DNA of 64,000 nucleotides from Rahnella rivi. GTDB taxonomy: Bacteria > Pseudomonadota > Gammaproteobacteria > Enterobacterales > Enterobacteriaceae. The stretch covers positions 62,001-126,000 of the forward strand of contig NZ_JAFMOX010000056.1 of NCBI RefSeq assembly GCF_019049655.1, in the 5' to 3' direction. Shown here piece by piece: positions 21,817 to 32,061 of the stretch (positions are counted from its first letter, which is position 1; each line of letters starts with the position of its first letter). The position numbers and the translations under genes are program-made. Below the pieces are notes generated by a model, which was given only the letters and a program-made list of their open reading frames with translations, had not been told where the DNA came from and ran no database searches.

Positions 21817-23031
21817 TTACTTGGTAATGCGTGTTTCTACGTCTTTCAGCGCTTGCGGAACGGTCTGACGGCCATTCACCGCGTTGATGATTGCGCTGCG
21901 TTCTGCATACCAGAAGGCGCTCATCTGCGGGATGTTCGGCATGATTTCGCCGTTCTGCGAGTTAGCCATGGTGGCGGCAATGCGCGGGTCTTTTTCCAGC
22001 TGTTCCTGATAAGACTTCAGCGCCACGGCACCCAGTGGTTTGTCCTTGTTCACCACCGCCAGACCTTCGTCGGTGATCAGGTAGTTTTCCAGGAACTCTT
22101 TCGCCAGTTCTTTGTTCGGACTGGCGGCGTTGATACCGGCCGTCAGCACGCCGACGAACGGTTTAGACGGCTTGCCGTGGAAGGTTGGCAAGAGCGTCAC
22201 GCCGTAGTTGATTTTGCTCTTGTCGAGGTTTGACCACGCCCACGGGCCGTCGATGGTCATCGCGGTCTGGCCTTTGTTGAAGGCAGCTTCGGCGATGGAA
22301 TAATCGGTATCGGCGTTGATGTGTTTGTTTTTCACCAGATCGATGATGAATTGCAGGCCAGCCTGCGAACCTGCGTTATTCACGCCGGTATCTTTAATGT
22401 TGTATTTGCCGTTTTCATACTTGAACGCATAACCGCCGTCAGCCGCGATAATTGGCCAGGTAAAGTACGGCTCCTGCAGGTTCCACATGATGGCGCTCTT
22501 GCCTTTGGCGCGCAGCTCTTTGTCCAGCGCCGGGATCTCTTCCCAGGTTTTTGGCGCTTCTTTAATGATGTCTTTGTTGTAAATCAGTGACAGCGCTTCC
22601 ACCGCGACCGGGTAGCCGATCAGCTTGCCGTTGAAGGTAACAGCATCCCAGGTGAACGGGAACAGTTTGTCTTTGAAGGTTTGGTCCGGGCTGATTTCAG
22701 CCAGCAGGCCGGACTGTGCGTAGCCGCCAAAACGGTCATGCGCCCAGAAGATGATGTCAGGGCCGCCGCCGGTCGCCGCGACTTGCGGGTATTTCTCTTC
22801 CAGCTTGTCCGGATGTTCTACCGTGACCTTAATGCCGGTGTCTTTTTCGAATTTCTTACCGACTTCCGCCAGGCCGTTATAGCCCTTGTCACCGTTGATC
22901 CAGATGACCAGCTTCCCTTCTTCTATTTTAGCGAAGGCGGAAGATGACAGCACCAGCGTAGCCAGCGCCGAGAGTGCCAGTGTGTGTTTCACGACTTTCT
23001 TGATGAAAGGAGCCTTAATGCTGAGGGTCAT
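21817..23031 (-). CDS. malE: Periplasmic maltose/maltodextrin-binding protein MalE
   Basis: A 404-residue precursor with a signal peptide cleaved after AFA (about residue 34), giving a mature [24 protein letters not shown] N-terminus as in E. coli MBP. It captures maltodextrins and delivers them to MalFGK2. It is the first gene of malEFG, divergent from malK. AAGGATTGG precedes the ATG. The signal peptide is a few residues longer than in E. coli (396-residue precursor). The C-terminus VETRITK is conserved. Confidence 0.97.
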   Translation of the reverse strand: MTLSIKAPFIKKVVKHTLALSALATLVLSSSAFAKIEEGKLVIWINGDKGYNGLAEVGKKFEKDTGIKVTVEHPDKLEEKYPQVAATGGGPDIIFWAHDRFGGYAQSGLLAEISPDQTFKDKLFPFTWDAVTFNGKLIGYPVAVEALSLIYNKDIIKEAPKTWEEIPALDKELRAKGKSAIMWNLQEPYFTWPIIAADGGYAFKYENGKYNIKDTGVNNAGSQAGLQFIIDLVKNKHINADTDYSIAEAAFNKGQTAMTIDGPWAWSNLDKSKINYGVTLLPTFHGKPSKPFVGVLTAGINAASPNKELAKEFLENYLITDEGLAVVNKDKPLGAVALKSYQEQLEKDPRIAATMANSQNGEIMPNIPQMSAFWYAERSAIINAVNGRQTVPQALKDVETRITK

Positions 23032-23397
23032 AATCCAATCCTTTTGTAGTCGGTTTTTTTAACGTCTTAGACGGAAAATTCAGGGTACGCCGCCAGTGTG
23101 GATTCAACCCGGCAGCGCTTCATCATCCCCCCGTCTACGCCCCCGGCTCTCAGAATGTGATCCCGCCGACACTCTCAGGCGTTATGTGGTTCATCACTCA
23201 AAAATATGCTTCGTTTTTTGCCATTCAGATCACGAATTTGATTTTTGCTGTGAACTTTCATCCGGTTGCGCGAAAGCGTCATCCTCCCTGCTCCTCCCCC
23301 ATGAAAAACTTTGTTACGGATGATTACGCTTAGCCGCTATTCCTTCACTCTTCGTTGCATTGAGTTTCATCGCTGGCAGCAAGTACAGGAGTTCAGG
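23032..23397. promoter_or_regulatory. malEFG/malK-lamB-malM divergent control region
   Basis: A 366-base region with MalT core boxes at 23123-23128 (-), 23279-23287 (-, overlapping GGATGA/GGAGGA), 23292-23297 (-) and 23318-23323 (+). Half-conserved CRP sites lie between them: TGCCA-N6-TCACG near 23219-23234 and TGTGA near 23250. This resembles the E. coli malE-malK control region, where five MalT and several CRP sites act together. Exact promoters cannot be fixed by eye. Confidence 0.75.
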
Positions 23398-25832
<2,435 letters not shown>

Positions 25833-25844
25833 TTTTTTCCTTCC

Positions 25845-25950
25845 TCCTTCGCGCTGCCGATGCGTTGGCTGCGCGTCCTCGCCCCGGTCACGTAGTGGTC
25901 TACGCTCCCGGGGACTTGGACGCTTGCCGCCTTCCGGCAACCCGAAAGAG
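25845..25950. repeat. Intergenic inverted-repeat element between lamB and malM
   Basis: About 105 bases of dense dyad symmetry. GCGTCC...GGACGC forms an outer arm, CCCCGG...CCGGGG and CGTAG-TGGT-CTACG form an inner stem, and a second small hairpin TTGCC...GGCAA follows. The arrangement is that of an enterobacterial intergenic repeat (REP- or ERIC-like class). E. coli also has a REP between lamB and malM, where such elements stabilise upstream mRNA. No second copy was noticed in this window. Confidence 0.65.
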
Positions 25951-26064
25951 TTTGGAAAAATGGCAATGTAAGCTTTAAAAAAAATCGCAGTAAAGAAGAT
26001 GTGCTGGCTGGCGGATTATCGCTGATGACCGCCAGCCTTCATGGTGATTTCAAAGGAAACAATA

Positions 26065-26961
26065 ATGAAAAAGAATCTGCTGTCACTGTGTCTGTCGCTG
26101 AGCCTGCTGGCTGCTGCCCCTGCGGTGGTGAATGCCGCGCAGAATGATGCGAATACCGCTCCGGCGATTTCCAGCCAGACCTTACGCAACCTTTCATGGA
26201 CGCCGCTGGTGCCGCCAGTGACGCAGGATGTGACGCTCGGGACGACCAGCGTACAGATTAATCAGGGGCAAATTCAGGGCGCCGTCGGGGCATTCGCATT
26301 GCCTGCCGACCGTGGCTCGCTGGAGATCACGCTGACCAGTATCGCGACAGGTAAAACCCTGTATGCGCCAAATGTTCTGGTGCTGGATGAGCAGATGCGT
26401 CCGGCGGCCTTTTATCCTTCCAGCTATTTCCCGTATCAGAAACCGGGGATCGTCTCCAGCGACCGTCTGGAAGGCACGCTGAAACTGACGCCAGCCCTGG
26501 GTCAGAAACAAATTTATCTGCTGGTGTACACCACCCGTCAGGATCTGGCAGCGACCACGCAGATGGTCAACCCGGCCAAAGCCTTTGCCGCTGGCGTGGG
26601 TAACGCGGTACCGGATATCCCGGATCCGATTGCCCGTCATACACCGACCGGTACGCTGAGCCTGAAAGTTACCGCCGAGCAGAAAACCGGTAACGTGATG
26701 ATTGGTCAGATCTTCCCGTCTTCCGCCCCTGCGGCGGCCGCGCCGGTGGTTGTCGGGAGCACACAAGCTCCGGCACCTGCGCCAGCCCCGGCCAAACCGT
26801 CGGAGCCAATGCTCAGCGATTCAGAAACCTACTTCAACGACGCGATCAGGAAAGCGGTGAAAGCAGGGGACGTCGATAAAGCCCTGAAACTGCTCGATGA
26901 AGCCGAACGCCTGGGTTCAAAAACCGCCCGTAAAACCTTTATTGAAAGCGTGAAGCACTGA
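26065..26961 (+). CDS. malM: Maltose operon periplasmic protein MalM
   Basis: A 298-residue (E. coli 306) periplasmic protein with a clear signal peptide (residues 1-24, ending VNA). It has a proline/alanine-rich linker (about 225-250), then a C-terminal helical segment typical of MalM (SDSETYFNDAIRKAVKAGD). It is the last gene of malK-lamB-malM. The ATG at 26065 follows AAGGAAACA. Its role in maltose metabolism is not settled. Confidence 0.93.
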   Translation: MKKNLLSLCLSLSLLAAAPAVVNAAQNDANTAPAISSQTLRNLSWTPLVPPVTQDVTLGTTSVQINQGQIQGAVGAFALPADRGSLEITLTSIATGKTLYAPNVLVLDEQMRPAAFYPSSYFPYQKPGIVSSDRLEGTLKLTPALGQKQIYLLVYTTRQDLAATTQMVNPAKAFAAGVGNAVPDIPDPIARHTPTGTLSLKVTAEQKTGNVMIGQIFPSSAPAAAAPVVVGSTQAPAPAPAPAKPSEPMLSDSETYFNDAIRKAVKAGDVDKALKLLDEAERLGSKTARKTFIESVKH

Positions 26962-26968
26962 GTTTTTC

Positions 26969-26998
26969 AGCGCCTCCCCCTGTGAAAGGAGAGGCGCT
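26969..26998 (+). terminator. Hairpin after malM
   Basis: AGCGCCTC (26969-26976) and GAGGCGCT (26991-26998) pair over eight bases, seven bases after the malM stop. The following sequence is pyrimidine-rich but has no clean T run. Confidence 0.55.
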
Positions 26999-27066
26999 AC
27001 ATCTCTCCCTTTCTCTTTCCCCCACCTGTTTGTTACCCTGTTGTTAATTCAATCAGCGGGGGATTT

Positions 27067-27906
27067 ATGGCGTCTGCAAACTGGGTCGATTTATCGAAAG
27101 ATAAAGACAGCGGGATCGAGACGATCCACGCCCATTTCGAAGGCCATGCGTACGATCCTCACTGGCATGACAGCTATTTAGTCGGCGTGACCCAATACGG
27201 ATTGCAGCAGTTCAGCTGCCGTCGTCAGAAACATCAGAGCCTGCCGGGGAAAGTCTTTATGCTCGAGCCGGGCGAAATCCACGATGGCGATGCCGTGCAG
27301 CCCGACGGTTTTACTTATCAGATGTTATATCTCGATCCGCAATGGCTGAGCCGCGAACTGGCAGCACGACGCGATTTCCTTTCATCTGCCGGTGATCCGA
27401 GTTTTGAAAATACCTTAGCGCAGGATCCGCAGCTGGCGCAGGCGATCTCGCTGGCGTTTCAGGCGTTGCACGGCAAGGAACTGCGCATTGTGCGTCAGAC
27501 CGCGCTCGACGGATTAATTAGCGCGCTGGGCGGGCATCTCACCTGGCAGCCGCCGCGTTTGCAGGGCGAAGCGCCGTGGTCACGCGTGGCGCATCAGGCG
27601 CGCGATTATCTGCATGCGCATCTGCATGAAGACATTGGCCTTGAGCAACTGGCGGCGGCGACCGGTGAAAGCCGTTTTGTGGTCAGCCGTGCGTTTAAAG
27701 CTGAATTCGGTTTACCGCCGCACGCCTATCTTATTCAGCTGAAACTGACCCGCGCGCGGGAAGGGCTGGCGCTCGGGCGTACGCCAGCAGCCGTCGCAGC
27801 CGATTTAGGGTTTGCCGATCAAAGTCATCTCGGGCGCTGGTTCCGCCGCGCCTATCAGCTCACGCCGGCACATTACCGGCGTCTGTGCACAAATCTTCCA
27901 GATTGA
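27067..27906 (+). CDS. AraC family transcriptional regulator
   Basis: A 279-residue regulator. The N-terminal AraC-type cupin (about 1-150) has the family histidines in FEGHAYDPHWHDSYLVG and LEPGEIHDG. The C-terminal AraC DNA-binding domain (about 175-275) has two HTH segments, the second ending FADQSHLGRWFRRAYQLTP. GGGGGA lies five bases before the ATG. It is followed after 51 bases by a DUF2000 gene on the same strand, a pairing that suggests it controls or is co-expressed with that gene. The effector is unknown; many members of this group adjoin LysE or DUF2000 genes. Confidence 0.9.
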   Translation: MASANWVDLSKDKDSGIETIHAHFEGHAYDPHWHDSYLVGVTQYGLQQFSCRRQKHQSLPGKVFMLEPGEIHDGDAVQPDGFTYQMLYLDPQWLSRELAARRDFLSSAGDPSFENTLAQDPQLAQAISLAFQALHGKELRIVRQTALDGLISALGGHLTWQPPRLQGEAPWSRVAHQARDYLHAHLHEDIGLEQLAAATGESRFVVSRAFKAEFGLPPHAYLIQLKLTRAREGLALGRTPAAVAADLGFADQSHLGRWFRRAYQLTPAHYRRLCTNLPD

Positions 27907-27957
27907 GAAAAAGTGACGGGTTAAGCTCAGATTTCAACTGAAACGGAGCCTGTCATA

Positions 27958-28395
27958 ATGAATACGCCTGCCACCCTTTTACCTTCGCTGCCTGAACGCT
28001 GCGTGATTGTCATCAACCAGCAACTGGCCGCCGGACACGCCGCCAATGCCGCAGCAGTACTGGCGCTGACGCTCGGACAACGCCATCCGTCGCTGGTGGG
28101 CGCGCCGCTGATTGATGCCGATAACCGCGAGCATCCGGGTCTGATCCCGATCGGTATCAGCGTGTTAGTGGCCGATGCTGAACAACTGACTCAACTGCAT
28201 CAGCATCTGCTCAATGACGATGAAATGGACGGCATTATTTTCCCGGTCGAAGGGCAGCAAACCACCGACTACGCAGCCTTTCGTGAGGCGGTTTCAGTGG
28301 TGCCGACAGAAAGCCTGCAACTGCTGGGGATCGCGCTGGCCGGAAATAAAAAAGGGGTCCGCAAGCTGACCGGCAAACTGGGATTACTGGGCTGA
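27958..28395 (+). CDS. DUF2000 domain protein
   Basis: A 145-residue cytosolic protein of the DUF2000 family, whose fold resembles peptidyl-tRNA hydrolase 2. Typical segments are CVIVINQQLAAGHAANAAAV near the N-terminus and LLGIALAGNKKGVRKLTG near the end. It has an ATG start with GGAG about ten bases before. It lies directly after the AraC-type regulator. No enzymatic role is established, and I assign none. Confidence 0.85.
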   Translation: MNTPATLLPSLPERCVIVINQQLAAGHAANAAAVLALTLGQRHPSLVGAPLIDADNREHPGLIPIGISVLVADAEQLTQLHQHLLNDDEMDGIIFPVEGQQTTDYAAFREAVSVVPTESLQLLGIALAGNKKGVRKLTGKLGLLG

Positions 28396-28398
28396 TGC

Positions 28399-28416
28399 CT
28401 GTCATTTAACCGTCAC
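28399..28416 (+). promoter_or_regulatory. Pho box (PhoB binding site) upstream of the acid phosphatase gene
   Basis: CTGTCATTTAACCGTCAC agrees with the PhoB consensus (two CTGTCA-type repeats 11 bases apart) at 16 of 18 positions. It starts three bases after the DUF2000 stop and ends 49 bases before the phosphatase start. A weak -10 (TACTCT, 28427-28432) follows at about the right distance. The target, a periplasmic phosphatase, is a logical Pho regulon member. Confidence 0.8.
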
Positions 28417-28430
28417 ATTCCTTCTCTACT

Positions 28431-28458
28431 CTCCTGATATTCACACTACTATCAGGAG
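28431..28458 (+). promoter_or_regulatory. Hairpin that buries the phosphatase ribosome binding site
   Basis: CTCCTGATA (28431-28439) and TATCAGGAG (28450-28458) form a perfect nine-base stem around a ten-base loop. The right arm contains the AGGAG Shine-Dalgarno of the downstream GTG-start gene, so the folded leader would hide the site. Confidence 0.6.
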
Positions 28459-28465
28459 TTTCACC

Positions 28466-29164
28466 GTGCGTAAGTCCCTCATTGCTCTGCTGCTTTTCAC
28501 CCTCGGTTCCACCTTTGCCGTTCAGGCTGCTGACGAAGCCAAACCCTTTATCACGGCTCAGGAACTGGATCTGACCAAATATCTGCCTGCGCCGCCGGCG
28601 GATGATTCGGCAAAGACCAAAGCGGAACTGAAAGAATTGCTGGAGATTCAGGCCACCCGCACGCCGGAGCAGGAAAAAGCGGCGATTGCCGATGCTGAAG
28701 AAAACGTCTGGCGTTTTGCCGATGTGATGGGGCCGGATTTTGACGCCGCGAAACTGCCGAAAACTGCCGCGCTGTTTGACCGGGTTATCGCGACCGAAGA
28801 CGTGGTGGACGATCACGCCAAGAAAGCCTTCAACCGCCCGCGCCCGTACATGCTCGATGAACAAATCCATCCGCTGCTGAAAAAATCCAAATCCGGTTCA
28901 TGGCCTTCCGGTCATTCAACGGTAGGGTATCTGATGGCGACGGTGCTGGGCGAAATGGTGCCGGAAAAACGCAACGCGCTGTTTACCCGTGCGGCCGGTT
29001 ACGCGGAAAACCGTCTGGTGGCCGGTTTCCATTACCGTTCTGATACCGTCATGAGCCGCACCGGTGCTGCGTTGATCGCACAAAAAATGGAAGAGCAGCC
29101 GGATTTCAAAACGGAATTCGATGCGGCAAAAACAGAACTTCGCACCCAGCTGGGCCTGAAATAA
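28466..29164 (+). CDS. Periplasmic PAP2-type (class A-like) acid phosphatase
   Basis: A 232-residue precursor with a signal peptide (about 1-21, ending VQA). The three-part PAP2/haloperoxidase active-site signature is complete. It has KKAFNRPRP (Kx6RP), SWPSGHS with the PSGH motif, and NRLVAGFHYRSD (Rx5HxxxD, with the nucleophile His). The first residue of the third motif is Asn where Ser is usual. It is similar in size to PhoN and PhoC phosphatases, which release phosphate from organic esters. It starts with GTG, seven bases after AGGAG. The Pho box upstream implies phosphate-starvation control. The substrate range and the symbol phoN/phoC are not certain. Confidence 0.88.
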   Translation: MRKSLIALLLFTLGSTFAVQAADEAKPFITAQELDLTKYLPAPPADDSAKTKAELKELLEIQATRTPEQEKAAIADAEENVWRFADVMGPDFDAAKLPKTAALFDRVIATEDVVDDHAKKAFNRPRPYMLDEQIHPLLKKSKSGSWPSGHSTVGYLMATVLGEMVPEKRNALFTRAAGYAENRLVAGFHYRSDTVMSRTGAALIAQKMEEQPDFKTEFDAAKTELRTQLGLK

Positions 29165-29227
29165 TTTTCGTCAGTTCCTGCCTTTCCGGTAAAGTGTGGG
29201 GCGTAAAACTCGCAGAGGAAGGGACTG

Positions 29228-29713
29228 ATGGAATACAGATTCAAGCGAATGGCGTCACCGGTCGGGTTGCTGACCCTGGCGGCGAAAGGCGACAAACTGA
29301 CGGCTATTTTGTGGGAATGTGAAATCGACGGACGCGTGCCTCTGGGTGAGATGACCGAAGACCCGGCGTTTCCCATCCTGCTGAAAACCGAGCAACAGCT
29401 GAACGAATATTTCGCCGGCGAACGCACGCGTTTTGAGCTGGAGCTCGATTTTACCGGCACCGCATTCCAGAAAGAAGTCTGGGCGGCGTTGCTGGAAATC
29501 CCGTTTGGCGAGACGCGCAGTTATAGCGATATTGCCCGGCGTATCGGCCGCCCTAAAGCGGTTCGCGCCGTCGGTGCCGCCAATGGCCGCAATCCCATTT
29601 CTATTGTGGCGCCTTGCCACCGTGTGATTGGTGCTTCCGGTAAGTTAAGCGGCTTTGCAGGCGGGCTGGATAACAAGGCATTGTTATTAAAACTAGAAGG
29701 TCGTAAATCGTAG
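29228..29713 (+). CDS. ogt: Methylated-DNA--protein-cysteine methyltransferase (Ogt-like)
   Basis: A 161-residue suicide DNA repair protein that takes alkyl groups from O6-alkylguanine and O4-alkylthymine. The acceptor Cys130 lies in the invariant PCHRVIG motif, preceded by RAVGAANGRNP (with the Arg finger and HTH) and followed by LSGFAGGL. A strong GGAAGGG ribosome binding site precedes the ATG. It stands alone between the phosphatase and gdhA. Sequence resemblance is to Ogt rather than to the Ada C-terminus, but other single-domain MGMT names are possible. Confidence 0.92.
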   Translation: MEYRFKRMASPVGLLTLAAKGDKLTAILWECEIDGRVPLGEMTEDPAFPILLKTEQQLNEYFAGERTRFELELDFTGTAFQKEVWAALLEIPFGETRSYSDIARRIGRPKAVRAVGAANGRNPISIVAPCHRVIGASGKLSGFAGGLDNKALLLKLEGRKS

Positions 29714-29825
29714 GGTTTTTATCGGGAAATAAATTGCTTGAAGTCCGCTTGTCAGTCGATGCATAGTCAAAAAATAAGCAGTAAATAAAAAAGACAACAT
29801 CACTTACAGACGGAGTTCTACATTA

Positions 29826-31169
29826 ATGGATCAGATTCAATCCCTCGAACAGTTCTTATCCTCAGTCCAGCAACGCGACCCGCATCAGGTCGAATTCTCC
29901 CAGGCCGTACGCGAAGTCATGACTACGCTGTGGCCTTTCCTCGAACAACATCCGCAATACCGCCGTTCTGCTTTACTGGAGCGTCTGGTGGAGCCGGAGC
30001 GTGTCATTCAGTTTCGCATCGCGTGGGTGGATGACAAAAATCAGGTGCAGGTGAACCGTGGCTGGCGCGTGCAGTTCAGCTCGGCCATCGGCCCGTACAA
30101 AGGCGGAATGCGTTTCCATCCGTCGGTTAATTTATCGATTCTCAAATTCCTCGGCTTTGAACAGACTTTCAAAAATGCGCTGACCACGTTGCCGATGGGC
30201 GGCGGGAAGGGCGGCAGTGATTTCAACCCGAAAGGCAAAAGCGAAGGCGAGATCATGCGTTTTTGTCAGGCGCTGATGCTTGAACTGTATCGTCATCTTG
30301 GTCCTGATACCGATGTGCCTGCGGGCGATATCGGCGTCGGCGGGCGTGAGGTCGGGTATATGGCGGGGATGATGAAAAAGCTCTCCAACAATACGGCCAG
30401 CGTGTTCACCGGCAAAGGCTTGTCGTTCGGTGGCAGTCTGATCCGCCCGGAAGCCACCGGTTACGGCCTGATTTATTTCACTGAATCGATGCTTAAACGC
30501 CACGGTCTGGATTTTGAAGGCATGCGCGTAGCGGTATCCGGCTCCGGTAACGTCGCGCAATATGCGATTGAAAAAGCCATGTCACTGGGTGCGCGGGTGA
30601 TCACCGCATCTGATTCTAACGGCACCGTGGTCGATGAAGCCGGTTTCACCCCTGAAAAACTGGCGCTGCTGACGGAAATCAAAGCCAGCCGCGATGGCCG
30701 CGTAGCCGATTACGCACAAAAACTCGGGCTGACGTATCTCGAAGGCCAGCAACCGTGGAATGTGCCGGTGGATATCGCGCTGCCATGTGCCACGCAAAAT
30801 GAACTGGATGCCGCAGCGGCGCGCGTGCTGATTGCCAATGGCGTGAAAGCGGTAGCCGAAGGCGCGAACATGCCGACCACCATTGAAGCGACCGACTTGT
30901 TCACCGACGCGGGCGTTTTGTTCGCGCCGGGCAAAGCGGCGAACGCCGGCGGCGTGGCGACGTCCGGGCTGGAGATGGCACAGAACGCCGCGCGTCTGAG
31001 CTGGAAAGCCGAAGAAGTGGATGCGCGTTTGCGTCACATCATGCTGGATATTCATCAGTCGTGCGTCGAGTACGGCGGCGAAGGCCGGCAGACGCAGTAT
31101 GTGCGTGGCGCAAATATCGCAGGCTTCGTCAAAGTGGCGGACGCGATGCTGGCGCAGGGCGTGCTCTGA
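29826..31169 (+). CDS. gdhA: NADP-specific glutamate dehydrogenase GdhA
   Basis: A 447-residue hexameric enzyme (the same length as in E. coli) that makes glutamate from 2-oxoglutarate, ammonia and NADPH. The substrate-binding and catalytic lysine region is KGGMRFHPSV and LPMGGGKGGSDF. The dinucleotide fold has SGSGNVAQYA. A GGAG Shine-Dalgarno lies about 11 bases before the ATG. It is monocistronic and ends before a terminator shared with the opposing tRNA gene. Confidence 0.97.
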   Translation: MDQIQSLEQFLSSVQQRDPHQVEFSQAVREVMTTLWPFLEQHPQYRRSALLERLVEPERVIQFRIAWVDDKNQVQVNRGWRVQFSSAIGPYKGGMRFHPSVNLSILKFLGFEQTFKNALTTLPMGGGKGGSDFNPKGKSEGEIMRFCQALMLELYRHLGPDTDVPAGDIGVGGREVGYMAGMMKKLSNNTASVFTGKGLSFGGSLIRPEATGYGLIYFTESMLKRHGLDFEGMRVAVSGSGNVAQYAIEKAMSLGARVITASDSNGTVVDEAGFTPEKLALLTEIKASRDGRVADYAQKLGLTYLEGQQPWNVPVDIALPCATQNELDAAAARVLIANGVKAVAEGANMPTTIEATDLFTDAGVLFAPGKAANAGGVATSGLEMAQNAARLSWKAEEVDARLRHIMLDIHQSCVEYGGEGRQTQYVRGANIAGFVKVADAMLAQGVL

Positions 31170-31212
31170 TTTTAGGGCGTCACTTTTGGGGCAATGAATT
31201 TAGCTAACAAAA

Positions 31213-31236
31213 AAGCCACTTCGCGAGAAGTGGCTT
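31213..31236. terminator. Bidirectional terminator between gdhA and tRNA-Ile2
   Basis: A perfect ten-base stem AAGCCACTTC/GAAGTGGCTT with GCGA loop. Six T follow it on the minus strand, so it best suits the tRNA transcript; the plus side has a weaker AT-rich tail for gdhA. Confidence 0.8.
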
Positions 31237-31262
31237 AATTATATGATTTTAAAGCTAAAATT

Positions 31263-31339
31263 TGGTGGCCCTTGCTGGACTTGAACCAGCGACCAAGCGA
31301 TTATGAGTCGCGTGCTCTAACCAACTGAGCTAAAGGGCC
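31263..31339 (-). tRNA. ileX: tRNA-Ile2 (CAU anticodon, lysidine type)
   Basis: 77 nucleotides with an encoded CCA. The acceptor stem is GGCCCTT/AAGGGCC, the T loop is TTCAAGT and the anticodon loop is CTCATAA, with CAT at complement 31303-31305. The body is that of the minor isoleucine tRNA whose C34 is changed to lysidine by TilS to read AUA, not an elongator or initiator tRNA-Met. It sits next to mug, as in E. coli ileX. The outermost anticodon-stem pair appears to be a C-U mismatch. Confidence 0.95.
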
Positions 31340-31481
31340 GAGGTGCGGGATTATACGGTAAACTTTGCTCAGAGGTCTATATGTGTTCGGTGTGTATGCG
31401 CGTTTTGTGCGCAGTTGCAGCATATTGTGATCGTTAACTATTTTATCGATAATCACTGCAAATACGTTTCAGGGCAAGATT

Positions 31482-31979
31482 ATGATTACTGATATTATTG
31501 ATAAGGATCTGACCGTGGTTTTTTGCGGTATCAATCCTGGTCTGTCGACAGCGCACCACGGTTATCATTTTGCTAACGCCAATAACCGGTTCTGGAAAGT
31601 TATCCATCAGGCCGGGTTTACTGAGCGTCTTCTTAAGCCTGAAGAAGAGCAGCATCTGCTGGATACCGGTTGTGGTATCACCATGCTGGTAGAGCGCCCT
31701 ACAGTGGAAGCGACTGAACTGGTGCGCGATGAGCTGCGGGAAGGCGGGGCGGCACTGACAGAGAAGATTGAACGCTATCAGCCGCGGGCGCTGGCGGTGC
31801 TGGGCAAGCAGGCTTTCAGTAAAGCGTTTGGTATCAGCAAGGTGAACTGGGGGCGTCAGGCTCTGAAAATCGGTGACACAGAGGTCTGGGTGCTGCCTAA
31901 TCCCAGCGGGCTGAATCGTGCGACACTCGACAGCCTGGTCGCGTCTTACAAAGAATTGTATGACGCTCTGAACGCCTGA
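31482..31979 (+). CDS. mug: G/U mismatch-specific DNA glycosylase Mug
   Basis: A 165-residue (E. coli 168) uracil-DNA-glycosylase superfamily member that removes U and ethenocytosine opposite G. The catalytic motif is FCGINPGLS with Asn18, as in E. coli. The second motif is LPNPSGLNR, which inserts into the helix. An AGGGCAAG ribosome binding site precedes the ATG. It is convergent with rpoD across a strong shared terminator. Confidence 0.96.
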   Translation: MITDIIDKDLTVVFCGINPGLSTAHHGYHFANANNRFWKVIHQAGFTERLLKPEEEQHLLDTGCGITMLVERPTVEATELVRDELREGGAALTEKIERYQPRALAVLGKQAFSKAFGISKVNWGRQALKIGDTEVWVLPNPSGLNRATLDSLVASYKELYDALNA

Positions 31980-31999
31980 GACGTCAGATAGACAGAATA

Positions 32000-32038
32000 A
32001 AAAAGCCCCGCCACTTCAACAGAAGGGCGGGGCTTTTT
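32000..32038. terminator. Bidirectional terminator between mug and rpoD
   Basis: AAAAAGCCCCGCC/GGCGGGGCTTTTT stem, continued inwards by CTTC/GAAG, flanked by A and T runs. Confidence 0.9.
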
Positions 32039-32061
32039 AATGGCTGTCAGCCTGGGGACGA

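Noticed and set aside
23311..23397. An upstream extension of malK
   Set aside because: It overlaps a MalT box in the control region and the family starts at 23398.
31263..31339. Reading the CAT anticodon tRNA as tRNA-Met
   Set aside because: The body sequence and the mug neighbour match tRNA-Ile2, whose C34 becomes lysidine.
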